This document shows positions 10,621 through 22,590 of a stretch of DNA of 25,981 nt, piece by piece. The notes beneath the pieces were generated by a model. It worked only from the letters and a program-made list of their open reading frames with translations. It was not told where the DNA came from and did no database searches. The first letter of the stretch is position 1. Each line of letters starts with the position of its first letter. A program made the position numbers and the translations under genes. The DNA is from Pelargonium nanum (taxonomy: Eukaryota; Streptophyta; Magnoliopsida; Geraniales; Geraniaceae), in contig JAYMTF010001137.1 in the NCBI GenBank assembly GCA_036897485.1, positions 1-25,981 of the forward strand, in the 5' to 3' direction.

Positions 10621-10937
10621 CTTTGGTACCACATCAATTCATTCTCTTTTGGTGTTTTGATAGAGAATTATAAGACAACCATGAAGTAGAAACATCACAA
10701 GTCAGGTGTACATATCCTGAACATGTAAGCACTGTTGGTGAAATCTAAACAGATCTAAGAAAAAATCGATATTGATCATATATTTCAAAGAAACGTGAAC
10801 AATGGGTGTTTTGTTCTTTCTTTTGGTACAAAATTAGAAAGCAAAATAAAGACAAAGTTCAAATAAGAAACTTGCCACCCTTTCTTCTTCATCTTTAATG
10901 GTGATGCAAATCAATGGAGATTCATTGTATTCTGTAT

Positions 10938-13900
10938 CTAAGGTCGCCACATGCTTTTCTGTGCGCAAAGTATACCTTCTTTATCCTGAGCATACGTCAT
11001 TCGAATCTCCCAATGCAAACTTCTCAGAATTGCTTCCAGTGGATCCAATATCTCTACCTTATCTCTCACAATTGCCCATCCTCCAGGTCGTACAATCCGG
11101 TCCATCTCAACAACAATGGCCACAGGTTGCTTGCACCTGCAAAACTTCAATTTTTATATTAATGTTATGAATTCAAATGGCAAGATTACACATCACAAAG
11201 TATCACAACGCAGCATGTAAAGATTGCGTGTATTTATGTTGTCATTCTCATCAGCATGTGCACTTGTTATGAGGTTAAGGTATGCTTGTTAAGTAAACAT
11301 TCATGCTAATCTATACCATATGCGATATAGAAACATAATCGGTTACAGTTGCTACAGTCAGGCATAAAGGGAGAGAGTTCACTTAAACCTGTTCTTAAGC
11401 CGCGAAAATAGATGATCAGCATGCAAAAGGTCGTAAGATCTTGGATAAGTACCGAAGGACTCACACCAATCGTGGTAGATGCCAACAAGCCCACGTTCAA
11501 AAATTATAGGAAGAGTGTCTGGGGCATGGACGGGAATCACACTCATCACCCATACCTTATGTTGTGATAGAGCTGCTGCAAATCTGTATTTTCCACATAA
11601 ACATTCAAATATAGAAACAAGCAGAATGGTTTCAAAGAGAGTATAATTTATTTGTCGTTTTGTTTGCATACCCTCCATATATTGCTTTCATGTCCAGAAT
11701 ATTTCGGATATTCGACCAGTCAATTCCCATTCCAGTAAAATAGGACTTCTCGACTATAGCTTTCCAGTGTTTGGTGTCTGCATTCAGTTTCTCTTTATCA
11801 TTTAACCATTCAGGAAGAGCTTCAAGCCTCTTGGGCCATTCTTCAGGCCATTCAGTCCCGCGTTGCTCAATTGCAGATGGAATGATGTACAAGCAAGCCT
11901 TCATGGGAACATACCTTTTCAAATAGAATATTGAAATTACCGAGCAGGTCAGTTTTGAATAAATATAGTAGAATATAAAATAAAGGGGATATCATTAACT
12001 AGCACTAACTAAAGAGTCAATGATTTAGTATACATCACACACAAACTTGTGATTGGGACTTCTAACGACTAAATACATTATCATTGTGGTCATGTTCTGG
12101 GATTCTATTCCAAAGCATACATTGAAACTAAAAGATTGGCAGGATAGACGGTGGGAACATAATTTCTGATACACTCGGCATAAATAGGTGTGTGTACTTT
12201 CAGCCTTGGAGAAACAGTTTCTTTTGCCCTTTTTCATTATAGTTTTTCTAGACATACTGTAACAATAAAATCTACATGAAATGAACCTTTAACTGATATC
12301 ATCAACAAAAATATTGAGTACAGAGTTTAAACAGCCAAGTCCCAACTAAAACCAGGAAGAAATTTGTAAAGCAAGCTCAGCGGAGCGTACCAGGCAGCAT
12401 CTGGGTTTTCATTTTCTTTGCACATAGGTGGTATTTTCTTTCGTCGCAACTCATATATATCATTTGCATCTGGTTTCTGGTATATTTTAACACCAACTTC
12501 ACTGATTTCATCAGTTTTGTAAGCCAGAATATTCCAACATATAGATGCTGTCAGTGTGGTCATGGCTGGAACAAACAAGATTTCGGCAATGAATACTTCT
12601 ACTATAATGCAATAAAATAAAATAAAAATAAAAAGACTTCTTTCACTTAAGGAATGCAAAATTAAATGAACCTAAATTGTCATTTTGCTAGACTGCATAT
12701 AGTACTATCTGGCACTAAATATGAGGACAATCTACGTAGCTGGCCCCAAGAAGCATGTGCTACATATACTAGTATACTAGCCACTATACTTGAGTTAATC
12801 CAGAATACTGGAAAATTTCTCAATGATGTTAAAGATAGAATCAAGTTCTACAGTAAAACGAAATGCACTAGAGAGGTACAACCACGCTGAAGAAAGAAGC
12901 AATGTCGCGAAGTAGTTAGTAGCTGTTTGACAAACTCTCAGTGAAAGGACAATGCTTTTCAAGTTAGGACATTCAGTATTCAAACAACACTTTACCTTCG
13001 TCGCCTTCAATGCTATCATGTTTAGTTGACAAAATAAAGTATCCAGCCGGCCTTAAAATTCTATTCATCTCAAGGAGAAGCTTGCCCCCTGAACATAAGT
13101 GAAAAATGAAAATGAAGAAGGATGTTAATAGAAAATCAAATAAATGCCACAAAAATATTAAAAGAACAAAGAAAGAAAGACGTAGAAGACACAAACCATT
13201 GGAATGCCAAGATACGCTGCAACCGCCACAGTGAATAGCATCAAAAACACCACTTGGGAAAGGAAGCCGTCTTGTCCCAAAAGGGCTAACAACCGCTGGG
13301 AAACCACGCTCAAGGGCCACCTGAGCTAGATCCACCAAGTCATCTTTCAAGCCTAATGTTAACGTGAATACCTCTTTGTCAAGAAGTGAAGCCGCAAAAC
13401 TTGAATCAGTGCACCCGATGTCCAGGACTACACGAATATTCTTCCCCCATTCAATGTCTGGTACCATCTACCAAACCCAATCAAAATCCAAATGCTAAAT
13501 ATGCTAATGATGATAGCATTAAGGCTGAATCTTAATAAATCTCTAGCAATTCATGGATAATTGGAAGAAAAATGAGAAATGAATAAATTTACAGTTGCAC
13601 TGCCGCAAAAGTTCCCACATGGTGATTATATCTTAGCTTTCTCAAATCAAATAGACAAACAAATTCAGGCAATAATTTTGCACACCACTACCACTAGAAA
13701 CACCAAGGTATAATATGTCGCATACGACATACAAGAAAGAACTAATATTTGCTATACTGTCTAGGACCATATCATAAATTATATATTGTGCAAAGCTATG
13801 TTTTTCTGGGAAACTTTCTATATATGTAGTCATTTATTCGTGCATGTGTGTGTGCATCATAGTTAACTTGGTGTAAGGGACAGCAAAAGAAAAAACATAA

Positions 13901-15155
13901 GAAATCATTTCTGTGGCGGAAAATGAAATAGCAACATGGTCAAATTGTTTCTCTTTGGCTTTCATGTCATTTTGTCAGTATAGGCATTTGAGATGCTTAG
14001 AGTTTCGTGGTAACTAAAACGAAAAGAGAAAGAAAAAATCAGGAAAAACCCACCTCCTCAATGGACTCAAGGTAGTGAAGGATGCCACCTTTGAACTCAG
14101 ACTGGTTTTGGGGAAAAGTAAGATACTCTCCGTACTCCAGCACCCAACCATGTTTCTTAATGAATGCATCAAGTTTTGGATGTGCCACATTCTTGTGCAA
14201 TATCTGCAGAAGTAGAACATTACCACAAGAAAATGGCAAGCAAATGTTACCTCCCTATACCTCACCCTATAATCTAAATTCATATAGACGTACACCATAC
14301 CTTGAGTTTGCTCTCAGGCCAGTGCACTGGAGGCCCATACCCGTCGTGAGGGAGCGGAACAAGACACATGGGAGCTACTCTGGGGCAACTCCTCTCCCTA
14401 TGCCGATAGCTTGGCACCTTACCAGAGCTACTTTCGAAATCAATACAAGGGATATAATTGTGCTTGCTCCTAGTACTACATAATTTCCAACTGTAATGTG
14501 CATTGGGTTCAAAAACAGGTCCCTTTCTCTTAATCTTCTTCTCTCTACTTCTCAACTCAATGTTCTCATCTTCCACCTTCTCCTCAGCTTCCTGCTCCCC
14601 CGAATCAACTAAATCAGCATCTCCCTCCGTCTCCTCGCTCACTTCGCCCTCTCGATCTGACCCCTCTTCTCTACCATCCACCACCACTTCCTCACCCTCT
14701 TCTCTCTCCTTCTGAGACTCTTCACCCTCTGATTCCTCTGACCCATGATCCTCTTTTGGCACCTTCAACTTATCCTTCTCTCTCCTCTCATGCCCAGATT
14801 GTCTCTTAGTCCTAGTCTTGTGCTTATGAACAACATTGGAAGAAGGCACAGACCCATTAACCTTTTTCTCATCTTTGACCTTCAGTTCAGATTCAGATTT
14901 CACCTTCTTGTCCTCTCTACTCAATCCATCATTTTTCTTCCACACAGTCCCAGAACCGCCAACCCTTGAGCTTGCTGAGACAGGCTCGCCTATGTCACTA
15001 AATGTGTTCCTCTGAGAGGTCAAAAAGGTTGAAGAAGAAGAGAACATGGACCAAACCACTATGAAACAAAGACCCAAAATGCCCACAGCCGTCATCTTTA
15101 TACAGAACCCATATGGGCGCTTGGCTTGGAGGCGACCAAGCCGAGACAGAGCCAT
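10938..15155 (-). CDS. probable methyltransferase PMT28-like, 726 aa, 8 exons
   Basis: Exons (minus strand): 15155-14301, 14203-14054, 13467-13197, 13088-12996, 12565-12391, 11914-11672, 11583-11389, 11136-10938; 2181 bases, all in frame. This is a plant DUF248 putative SAM-dependent methyltransferase (PF03141, QUA2/PMT family), thought to methylate wall polysaccharides in the Golgi. It has a short basic cytosolic tail, one signal anchor at about residues 21-38 (type II topology), a charged Lys/Glu-rich stem at 70-212, then the catalytic region starting near 221 (YSWKLC, IPCIDF, YRHRERSCP, CLVPLPHDGYGPPVHWPES). Motif I reads LDIGCTDSSF at 350-359, where most PMTs have a glycine-rich DxGCGxxSFG. 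A second Rossmann-like half contains NILDMKAIYGGF and ends with RPGGW, WEIRM and CAQKSMWRP. There is an N-linked sequon NQS at 318. Stem length and the altered motif I point to the PMT28 subgroup, a name given from memory. Donors GTACGC (exon 5) and GTTTAA (exon 7) are weak but fit the protein alignment. Confidence 0.93.
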
Positions 15156-15163
15156 CTCTCTCT

Positions 15164-15280
15164 CTAAATCCCAGTAAATAAAAATACGATCTTTTCAATA
15201 AATACAGGAAATTAAACAAACCAGAACATATCAAACAAGAAAAATGAGTTAAATTAGTGAAAACCCAGTGCAAATCTTAC
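15164..15280 (-). other. candidate 5'-UTR intron of the PMT28-like gene
   Basis: On the minus strand a donor TTGACA|GTAAGA sits at 15280 and an acceptor GATTTAG at 15164, eight bases before the start codon, enclosing 117 AT-rich bases. Many plant genes of this type have leader introns. There is no coding constraint to confirm it. Confidence 0.4.
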
Positions 15281-16515
15281 TGTCAAGAAACCAGAAGAGA
15301 AGCGAATAGATGTAAGATCTCAGTGGCTTTGTTATCAGAAGCAAAAATGAGCGGCTCAATCATGAGGACTCTACGAATCGAGTAAAGAAAATCCCACCAA
15401 GAAAACGATTGGGGATGAAGAAAAATTTGAGAAGTTGCTGAGGAAGAGATCCACTTCAGCTGCTACTGCCACTACCGAACTCAGCTATCAGTTTTTTTGT
15501 ATAAAATATAACGTTTTTTTCTTGGTAAATCAAAAGAAGAGAGAAAAGTTGAAATTTTTTGAAAAAAAAAAAACAGTTGGGATTAGATTGTCTGGGTAGC
15601 AATTGTGTCACCTCGGAGTAACAGTAACAGAGGCATGTTTGTGTCTGAGAGGAGCAACCTCAACCTCTTTTGAGTTGAAAACAACCAGTTGCTAACCTTT
15701 CTTATTATAAACACCGTTACCAACACTTTTATTTCTAGATTAATGTTTAACAAAATCTCTAACTAGCTTGTAATTTATTGCAAATATGTCCTAAATTAAA
15801 TTCAAAAATATATATGTCCTGAATATTTAGCATTTATTCTCTTCATTCGCTTGCCTCACTCGGACAAAAAAGTTGATTGTGTGTTAAAACGTTCCAATAC
15901 GAACACAATATGTTTAGTAATTGTATTATATTGCTCAACACAAACATGACATGTTTAAGACGGTAGTTATATGAGTCATGTTGACACGACATGATTGAAA
16001 CATAATAGGCCTAACACATATGTATGATAGAAACAAAACGTTTGACACAACACGACCAAACTCGTTTGACACGTTATTAAGATTAGTCTATAATTATATC
16101 AATAAGTGCGAGTGATGTGTGTGTCAAACACGACTAATTAATCTTGTTTACGTGTTTTAGAAGCCCAACACGATACGATTATTAAACGTGTTAAGTTCTC
16201 CAACACGAACATGACAAGTTACAAAATGTGTGAGCTCAAACGCATTTAATTTGATTGAAGTCACTTCTTAGCATTTACAAGTTACAACACACAGCAGTAT
16301 GTATCAGCCTATACCAAATATTATTTCATAATGTTTATATGTCAAACAAACAATAGACAGCAATTCTTTATATGGTTACAGCAAGAACATCATGTAGTAG
16401 TACATAGTGCAGGGTACTGTACTGAAGTATGCTACTGATCCTCACTAAGTAACTAACTACACTGTCCCTAATCTCAATAGTATAGCACAAAATGAAGAAA
16501 ACAGCTCTGTAAATA
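15281..16515. other. spacer between PMT28-like and DUF21/CBS genes
   Basis: The left part (to about 15500) is promoter and leader for the minus-strand PMT28-like gene. A TATA-like TATATTTTAT occurs at 15510-15501 on that strand but is weak. Runs of T and A near 15490-15575 flank it. The right part, from about 16260, probably includes the 3' untranslated region of the DUF21/CBS gene. The CACGA-rich repeat in the middle is listed separately. Confidence 0.45.
15885..16225. repeat. decayed dispersed repeat rich in CACGA words
   Basis: The words ACACGA, CACGAC and their variants recur at about 15895, 15984, 16050, 16127, 16168 and 16203, with the reverse-strand forms CGTTT and CGTGTT between them. 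The start (TCCAATACGAACACA, about 15891) and end (TCCAACACGAACATG, about 16199) are near copies in the same orientation. Similar CACGA-rich repeats are scattered in many plant genomes. I cannot assign it to a named superfamily and see no coding capacity. Confidence 0.5.
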
Positions 16516-19500
16516 TTATTGATCTCTTGACAAGTCTCCTTCGGAAACTTGCTCTGTTATCGCGGGTGAGCCTGTTATAGAAGAGGCAGTTGACGTTGAT
16601 AGAGTTGGCGTCGTGCCTGGAGCCGGCAAGTAGGGTGATGTTGCTGCAGGTGGGGTAAAGGAGACGAACGAGACATTTGGTGAAGGCAATGTTTGTGAAC
16701 TTGAATTGGGAGCCTTTTCCTGAGACGCGTGCATGTTGACCTTTATCCTGCATCCACAACAAATACTCAGTCACTCACACGCGTTTTGCGATTCAATTGC
16801 AACTCCACCAAAGCTTTGCAAACCAATACTAGACACAATTCATTTACATTTCTGAAAACCAGGGGCTTTTAGTTATGTTGATCTACGTTTTTGTTTCACA
16901 AAACATGTGTATAAACCGATGAACCATAAGCATGAAATAGCGAACGCCCTTATATCGCCAACCAGCACATATAAACATCTATAATGATAAGCTGGTATAA
17001 GAAACTCGTGCTATAGGTTCTAAGATTGCAGTCAAGATGAGTTGTTGTGAAAAAAACATATATGCTTTACCTGTTGTGGATATTTACGTATTCATCAGTT
17101 TCGTCCAATATCTCTTCCTGTCACAAGTAAACATTCGATATTTGAGATCAGTTTCCACGGAAAATAGAAGAATAAAACAGACCACCCTAATTCCTCCTCC
17201 TCAGGAGCAGTTCATCTTTGAAATCTATGTTTGAGTGCATAGCCCATGCAAATCAGATTAGAAAATCAAAACAACCAGGTGTATGACGCCCACTCATTAT
17301 GTTGGATATAGGCTCGCATCATAATAATAAATGCTATCATGATATTATAGAAAGCTATTATGCCAAAAGCCATTTAATTTACCTGAAGAAGTTCTTCTAT
17401 GACGTCTTCCATGGTAATTACACCAACAACCTCTTCGTTGGATGGAAACTCCGGGATTGGAACATTCTCAATGTCTAGAATGCAATACGAACAGCCCCTG
17501 TGCCTCTTCTTAAAGGCAGGAGTAGCCGGTGGACTCCTCTTCGTCTGCTGACCTCCATCAATCTTAGTCACTGCTGTGTTGGCATTGGAAGACTCCAATT
17601 GAATGCCATGGTTTTGTGTGATGACAGCTGATCCTACTTCTTTGTCATCTAGCAATAGAAGGCAATATATACAACTTAAAAAAAAAAATGACAAGGCAAA
17701 CCCGAGCAAGTTCGGTACGCCAAACCTATCTAGCAGAATTAGCTGTATTAAACTTGTGATTATTTGATTTATAAAAGCAGCAATATTTGGAAACAAGTAA
17801 TACTGATAGAGAATCAACTGACTATTATTTTCTGAAAAATGTAGACCTGGTGGAAAAGTTACATAAATTCACTAATTTAGTAATGCCAATGATAATTTGA
17901 TCATTTGGATATCTTGCATAAGAGGTCGAGTAAGAACTATATTGAAGGTTGAGGTAGCAGCAAACAGTCAACTAGTAACAAAGCTAATTGGAAGAGAGAG
18001 AGAGAGAGAGAGAGAATTCCCATATTTCATGAATAATAAATCATGGGAGAATATGGACCCTATCAAGTGCAAGTCAAGAATTGACGATCTGAAGGATAAA
18101 AACTATAAAATCCCCAACCTAGTAAAACTTCATGCAACTTCATGAAGTAAATAAAGCAACTCAGTAAATTATTAATAAATACGATTTAGGGTTTGTTAAT
18201 TTTAAGTACAGATTTCCCAAGTAATCCTAAGTTGCTAATATATTGATATGACACAACTATAAACAGCATTTCTATATTCTTCCTACATCATATGCTCTCA
18301 CCTTTTTTCTTTGATGCCTCAGCCTGAGATCTCTGCTTCTTATGGCCACGCTTAGATTTTCCACCCTCAATAATTCTATTCGATGTCTCTTTTTTCGCAT
18401 TCAAATCCTTATATACAACAGCAAGGTGGCTGTGACCCTTTTGGAATTCATTCAGAATATCATAAAGTGGCATGTCTTCGGACACCCTGAAGAATGAACA
18501 CAAATATGTAAACTCAGATCTAGCACACGACAAGAGAGTGACTCTGTGTCTGCATCTCTGTGTGAGTGTGTGCAACAGCATATAATGTAGTGCCATGGTA
18601 GCTAATAGCCTAATAGGTAATGAAAAAGGCATGAAGGGAAAGGTAACTAATGCAAGAACTCAGGGTCTATTACTGGTGCAAAATTTTGTGGAATACTATT
18701 TAAAAAATCCATCGTCAAACCTATCATTCATGATTCACGTAACCAATTGGAAAAGTTAGGTATTTCAGAGCTATATTTACAAGACCATAAACAGAAAATT
18801 GAGCATAGGTGTCATCCTCGCCTCACGCGAAAAACTTCAGTCTGAATTTTCTTTAATCTCTGGTATATATAATGATTTAAAATCCTTTCCTTCTTTTTTT
18901 TCCATCTAAGCAGGGAAATATTGGATGCTAATTTGAGGGGAATAGATTTGGAGACTAGACATTTGAGAGCAACTAACACACTAAAAACTTGAACTCGGGT
19001 ATGGGCTCCATTGGCAAGTGCACTGCATAGGTGTAGATTTGATGTCATAATAAACATGGAGTGTGTACAACTAATGTATATGCACTTATGAAACCTCAAG
19101 TTAACTAATTTTCATCACAATTCAATATTCACGCCTTATTGGAGACTGATTAACAAATACCCTATCACCATCCTGCTCTGTTAGAAGCTATACAACTAGT
19201 TAAATCATGCCTCACATGTGTCAAGCTTTATCTGATATATTAAGAACACAGAATAATATTATTATTAATTAAGACATACCGAGGAATTTTTCTTATGATC
19301 ATTTTTCTGAGAGGAACTGCCTCTTCAGGGTAAACTGCCAAGAGATTTTTAACCTGCAGATGTTATATATGTAACAAATATGTTCAAAACTATAATATAA
19401 GCAAAGACAACATCAAACCTATTATTTTCATAATGAGTAGAGATAGGACAGGACAGCAAGATCAAAATTTCATTTCAAGGTAGTCCTAAGTTTATAAACT

Positions 19501-22412
19501 ATCTTTTACTATGTAAAAAGTGTAAGTGCATAAAAGATTAGAAATAAACCTCAGTGATACCCTATTCTAGCTTAACTCAGGAAGAATGCAGGTCTCATTT
19601 TAGTCCTCCCATCTCATCTAAGGCCAGATAAATAGTGGTAACTAATGCCTTAGCAAGGATAAAAAATTTGAGGACTGTGAACTTGGATATGGCTAAGGTT
19701 TAATGATGGCAGCAAACCCTACACAATGATCTTCCTTACTCTAGGCTTATGTCTGACTTTGAACGACTCGGCCTAATAATTTCTGCAGTAGTTAATCGTC
19801 ATATTACAGCTGAATTGTGGTTCGCAGTTGAACACTAGACAAGTCAGTCAAGCAACAGTGTACCCCAGATAAGTCATTCAGCCCCTTACTTATCTACACA
19901 TACCATAACTGGCAGGAACACTAGCTCAACTTCAAATTACATTTACAAAACTTATGCAATGCAAAGTAAGGACATTATTGGTTCCATCAAGAAAGGCTCA
20001 ACTCCTTTTCCTATGAAAAGATTATGATTATTTATACCAATATGCAATACCAGTGGCATTAATCCTATTGTTATAGCTATGTCAAAAAAAACAAAAAAAC
20101 AAAATATTGTTATAGCTGTTTATTAATCCATTATCTATTTTTACTAAAAAGGTAAAAGAAATTCTATATTGTTAGTGTTAATATTTTCTTGTAAAATATA
20201 AACACTGCATATTAAGAGTATATCAATGTGCATTTGCAGTATAATCAAATTAAATTAATGGGAAAAATATTTAGCTGCATATTGGCAATCTATAAACCAT
20301 GTGTAGAAACAAAAGAAATTTACCAGGATAAGTCCGATTATATTTGATGGATTTCCAGAATAAACGGGAACTCTACTATGACCCATAGTCATTATTGAAT
20401 TCAGTGTCTCCCTGTAATAGAGAGAGAGAAACAGAGAGTAAAAGTGAGAACATAAAGAGATATGTATAGCATGATGCAGAATAACAAACAAGAATTCATA
20501 AACCCACAAAGTAAGAGTTGCATCCAGATCAAGGGAAAATGCCTTCGATATGGGAGTCATAGCATCTTTCGCAGTCTTCTCAGTCAATTCAAGTGCCCCA
20601 GCTATTATGGTAGTCTCATCATGGGTTAAATCCCCCCCTTTCCCAGCCTATATCCCAAGAATAATTAATACAATATTTTCCATTGAGGACTTATTGGGTA
20701 ATATTCATGCTTTGAATAATTCAAACATAAACATTCCTTGTAGCTTTTATGAAGTTCAAAGCAGTAAACAGTTCTATCATCTGAACAAGCAAAGTATACA
20801 AAAATGAACCAAACCTAATTATCTAATATAGACAGCTCCAACCACTGAAACCTTATGTAGAGTAAGATACCTCATTTCCATGAAAGTCCACGAATGTCTT
20901 CAGCTCTGCTCTCCGTAAAAGGACAGCATGTCCCTTCCCCAACATCCAATCCAGAACCTGTACATAAAATTGAATAATATAATGATGAGAGGAACCTAAC
21001 AAAATCTCATTATTTTATATCTAACATTATATAGGCAAAGTGGCCTCCATAAAACACATCCAGTGTAGGCATTATCTATACCTTACTAATTGGATATGAA
21101 ATGGGAAAGAAAAGGATCAGCAGAAGGCGGACAAAGGGTGCCAGTGTTGCTCCTACAGTCAGGCCATAGCGAGTGCATATTGACTGTGGCAATATCTGTG
21201 GTCAAACATACAATTATGTAAGAACAGCATAAGCATTCAGAAACAAATAAAAGGACAGGTAAACCATCTCCTAGATATTCTGATGATAAATCACCTCTCC
21301 GAACAGGAGAATCAAAGTCACAGACACCACGATAGCAGCCCATGGAGGGACAAGCTTGTCCAAGAATATTGGGAGGGCCTACAGGAGAGACAAAAGCAAC
21401 ACCAATGAGATTAGTAGAGAAACTATAAAATAATTACTTAACAATACAAGAGTCATATATGACATAACTCACCTCCATTGCTAAGGAGTTGCCTATCAGC
21501 AGAGTACATAATAGAAGATGCTGATTCTTCACCACAGGAAATATTTTAGCTGCCAAAACATTACGTACCATTAGATAGTCAAACCCAACCGCACCTAATT
21601 CTTATGTTGGGATAAATAACCAGCTAACCACACCATCAGATTCTCATAGAAATTTGCTGTAAGTTTTTATTTAGGGTTGTCTCATAGTTTATTTCATATG
21701 TCAGCTACCCTTCCTCCCTTTACAAGAGAGACAAGATCAAGAAAAGGAAAAGAATAAGTCCTTTCTTTCCATAATCAAGACAACCCAGCTCAGCTGACAA
21801 CAAGTTAGATTTCTCAAACCATCCATGTGCAGCCACTGATTCTGATACCAATCAGATCAGCTCACATGCTGAGCTCAGAACTCACTGAGTCCCTGAGGCA
21901 GCAATAAGAAGAACACAGAGAAAGCTTCAGATTTCTTAAGCAGACATTTCAATCCCATATTAATTTCCCACTCCAAACATACGATTTCAATCCAAAACGT
22001 CCAAAGCCGGAGACTAGTCTACAAGCTCAATTACATGGCAAGATCAACAAAAATTCCATAAAACCCACATAACAATCTTCACAATTAAAAAAAAAAAAAC
22101 CCAATAAGGAAAATGATGAATTGGGTAAATTTCCTTTTCTGGGTCATAATCAAAATCCAATTTTGCAACTCAAAGACGCTCCAAAATAGAATTAGAACAA
22201 AAAAGGAAAGAAAGAGGGAGGAGGAGAGTCAGCTTACAGGCGTGGATGCGATCCTGGGGCCGACCAGATTTCATGAGGACTTCGAGGTCGACGAGACCGA
22301 GGGACATGAGACCGAGAGTGAGACCAGCCATCAAGCCAGCAAAAGCCACTAGTCCTATGACCACCAGGACGTACAAGGAGAACTGAGTCCCGCAGCAAGG
22401 CACATCTGCCAT
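16516..22412 (-). CDS. DUF21 and CBS-domain membrane protein, 522 aa, 12 exons
   Basis: Exons (minus strand): 22412-22238, 21549-21473, 21378-21295, 21195-21082, 20957-20871, 20647-20508, 20411-20324, 19353-19280, 18486-18302, 17648-17383, 17117-17071, 16747-16516; 1569 bases, all in frame. This is a CNNM/CorC-type protein; relatives in bacteria and animals act in magnesium or other divalent-cation transport, while plant members are little studied. The DUF21 domain (about 1-175) has hydrophobic segments at 11-40, 70-90, 98-112 and 124-148, with the family motif FGEILPQ at 110-116. A CBS pair follows: CBS1 from MTPIS (209-213) through GHSRVPVY (236-243) to about 265, then CBS2 starting at about 281. 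CBS2 is split by a Lys-rich insert (about 310-395) before resuming at [16 protein letters not shown] (417-432). The tail (450-522) is Ser/Thr/Pro-rich. From memory the closest Arabidopsis relative is At1g47330. The plain, CT-rich leader has no upstream ATG. Introns of 650-970 bp (1, 7, 8, 9) show no gene. Confidence 0.95.
17993..18014. repeat. (AG)11 microsatellite in intron 9
   Basis: Eleven AG units lie within the ninth intron of the DUF21/CBS gene, reading as (CT)11 on the gene strand. They are far from both splice sites. Confidence 0.9.
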
Positions 22413-22582
22413 TCGCTGTGTGTGAATATCGAAGGAATTGGAGAGAGAGCTGAGAGTGTGTTGTTGTGATGTTTTGAAATGTAATGAACAGACGAGAAGC
22501 TGATGATACGAAGAAGATGAAGAAAATATGCAGGCGAGAGCGGGTTTTTGTCTGAGTCTGTGTTTTTTTATCTGTTCGTTTT

Positions 22583-22590
22583 TTTATAAA
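22583..22590 (-). promoter_or_regulatory. putative TATA box of the DUF21/CBS gene
   Basis: TTTATAAA lies about 170 bases above the start codon at 22412. It is followed on the gene strand by a leader rich in C and T with no upstream ATG. Transcription would then start near 22555. The position and the clean leader make this a better candidate than the other TATA-like words in the window. Confidence 0.4.

Larger units (their letters stand above)
9853..10937. other. spacer between TYW1 and the PMT28-type gene
   Basis: The right part must include the 3' untranslated region of the downstream minus-strand gene, and the left part the TYW1 promoter and leader. No TATA box is convincing just above TYW1. 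An ATG at 9943 on the minus strand opens a 70-residue frame overlapping the TYW1 start out of frame. Positions 10205-10310 repeat words of the type AATTCGA and TTCGAGTT. The copia remnant and the SINE-like segment are listed separately. Confidence 0.5.

Noticed and set aside
12200-12310. C/D-box snoRNA in PMT28-like intron 5
   Set aside because: A TGATGAT word is present on the gene strand, but a D box lies about 100 bases away with no closing stem.
14082-14969. Plus-strand open frames (133, 70 and 74 codons) over PMT28-like exons 1 and 2
   Set aside because: They are antisense shadows of a conserved coding exon with Ser/Pro-biased composition.
17993-18014. GAGA-type regulatory element
   Set aside because: A plain AG microsatellite deep in an intron is better explained by slippage; no other promoter signs are near.
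4752-22412. Metabolic gene cluster formed by the three minus-strand genes
   Set aside because: TYW1, a PMT28-type methyltransferase and a DUF21/CBS protein belong to unrelated processes. Shared strand alone is common by chance in plants.
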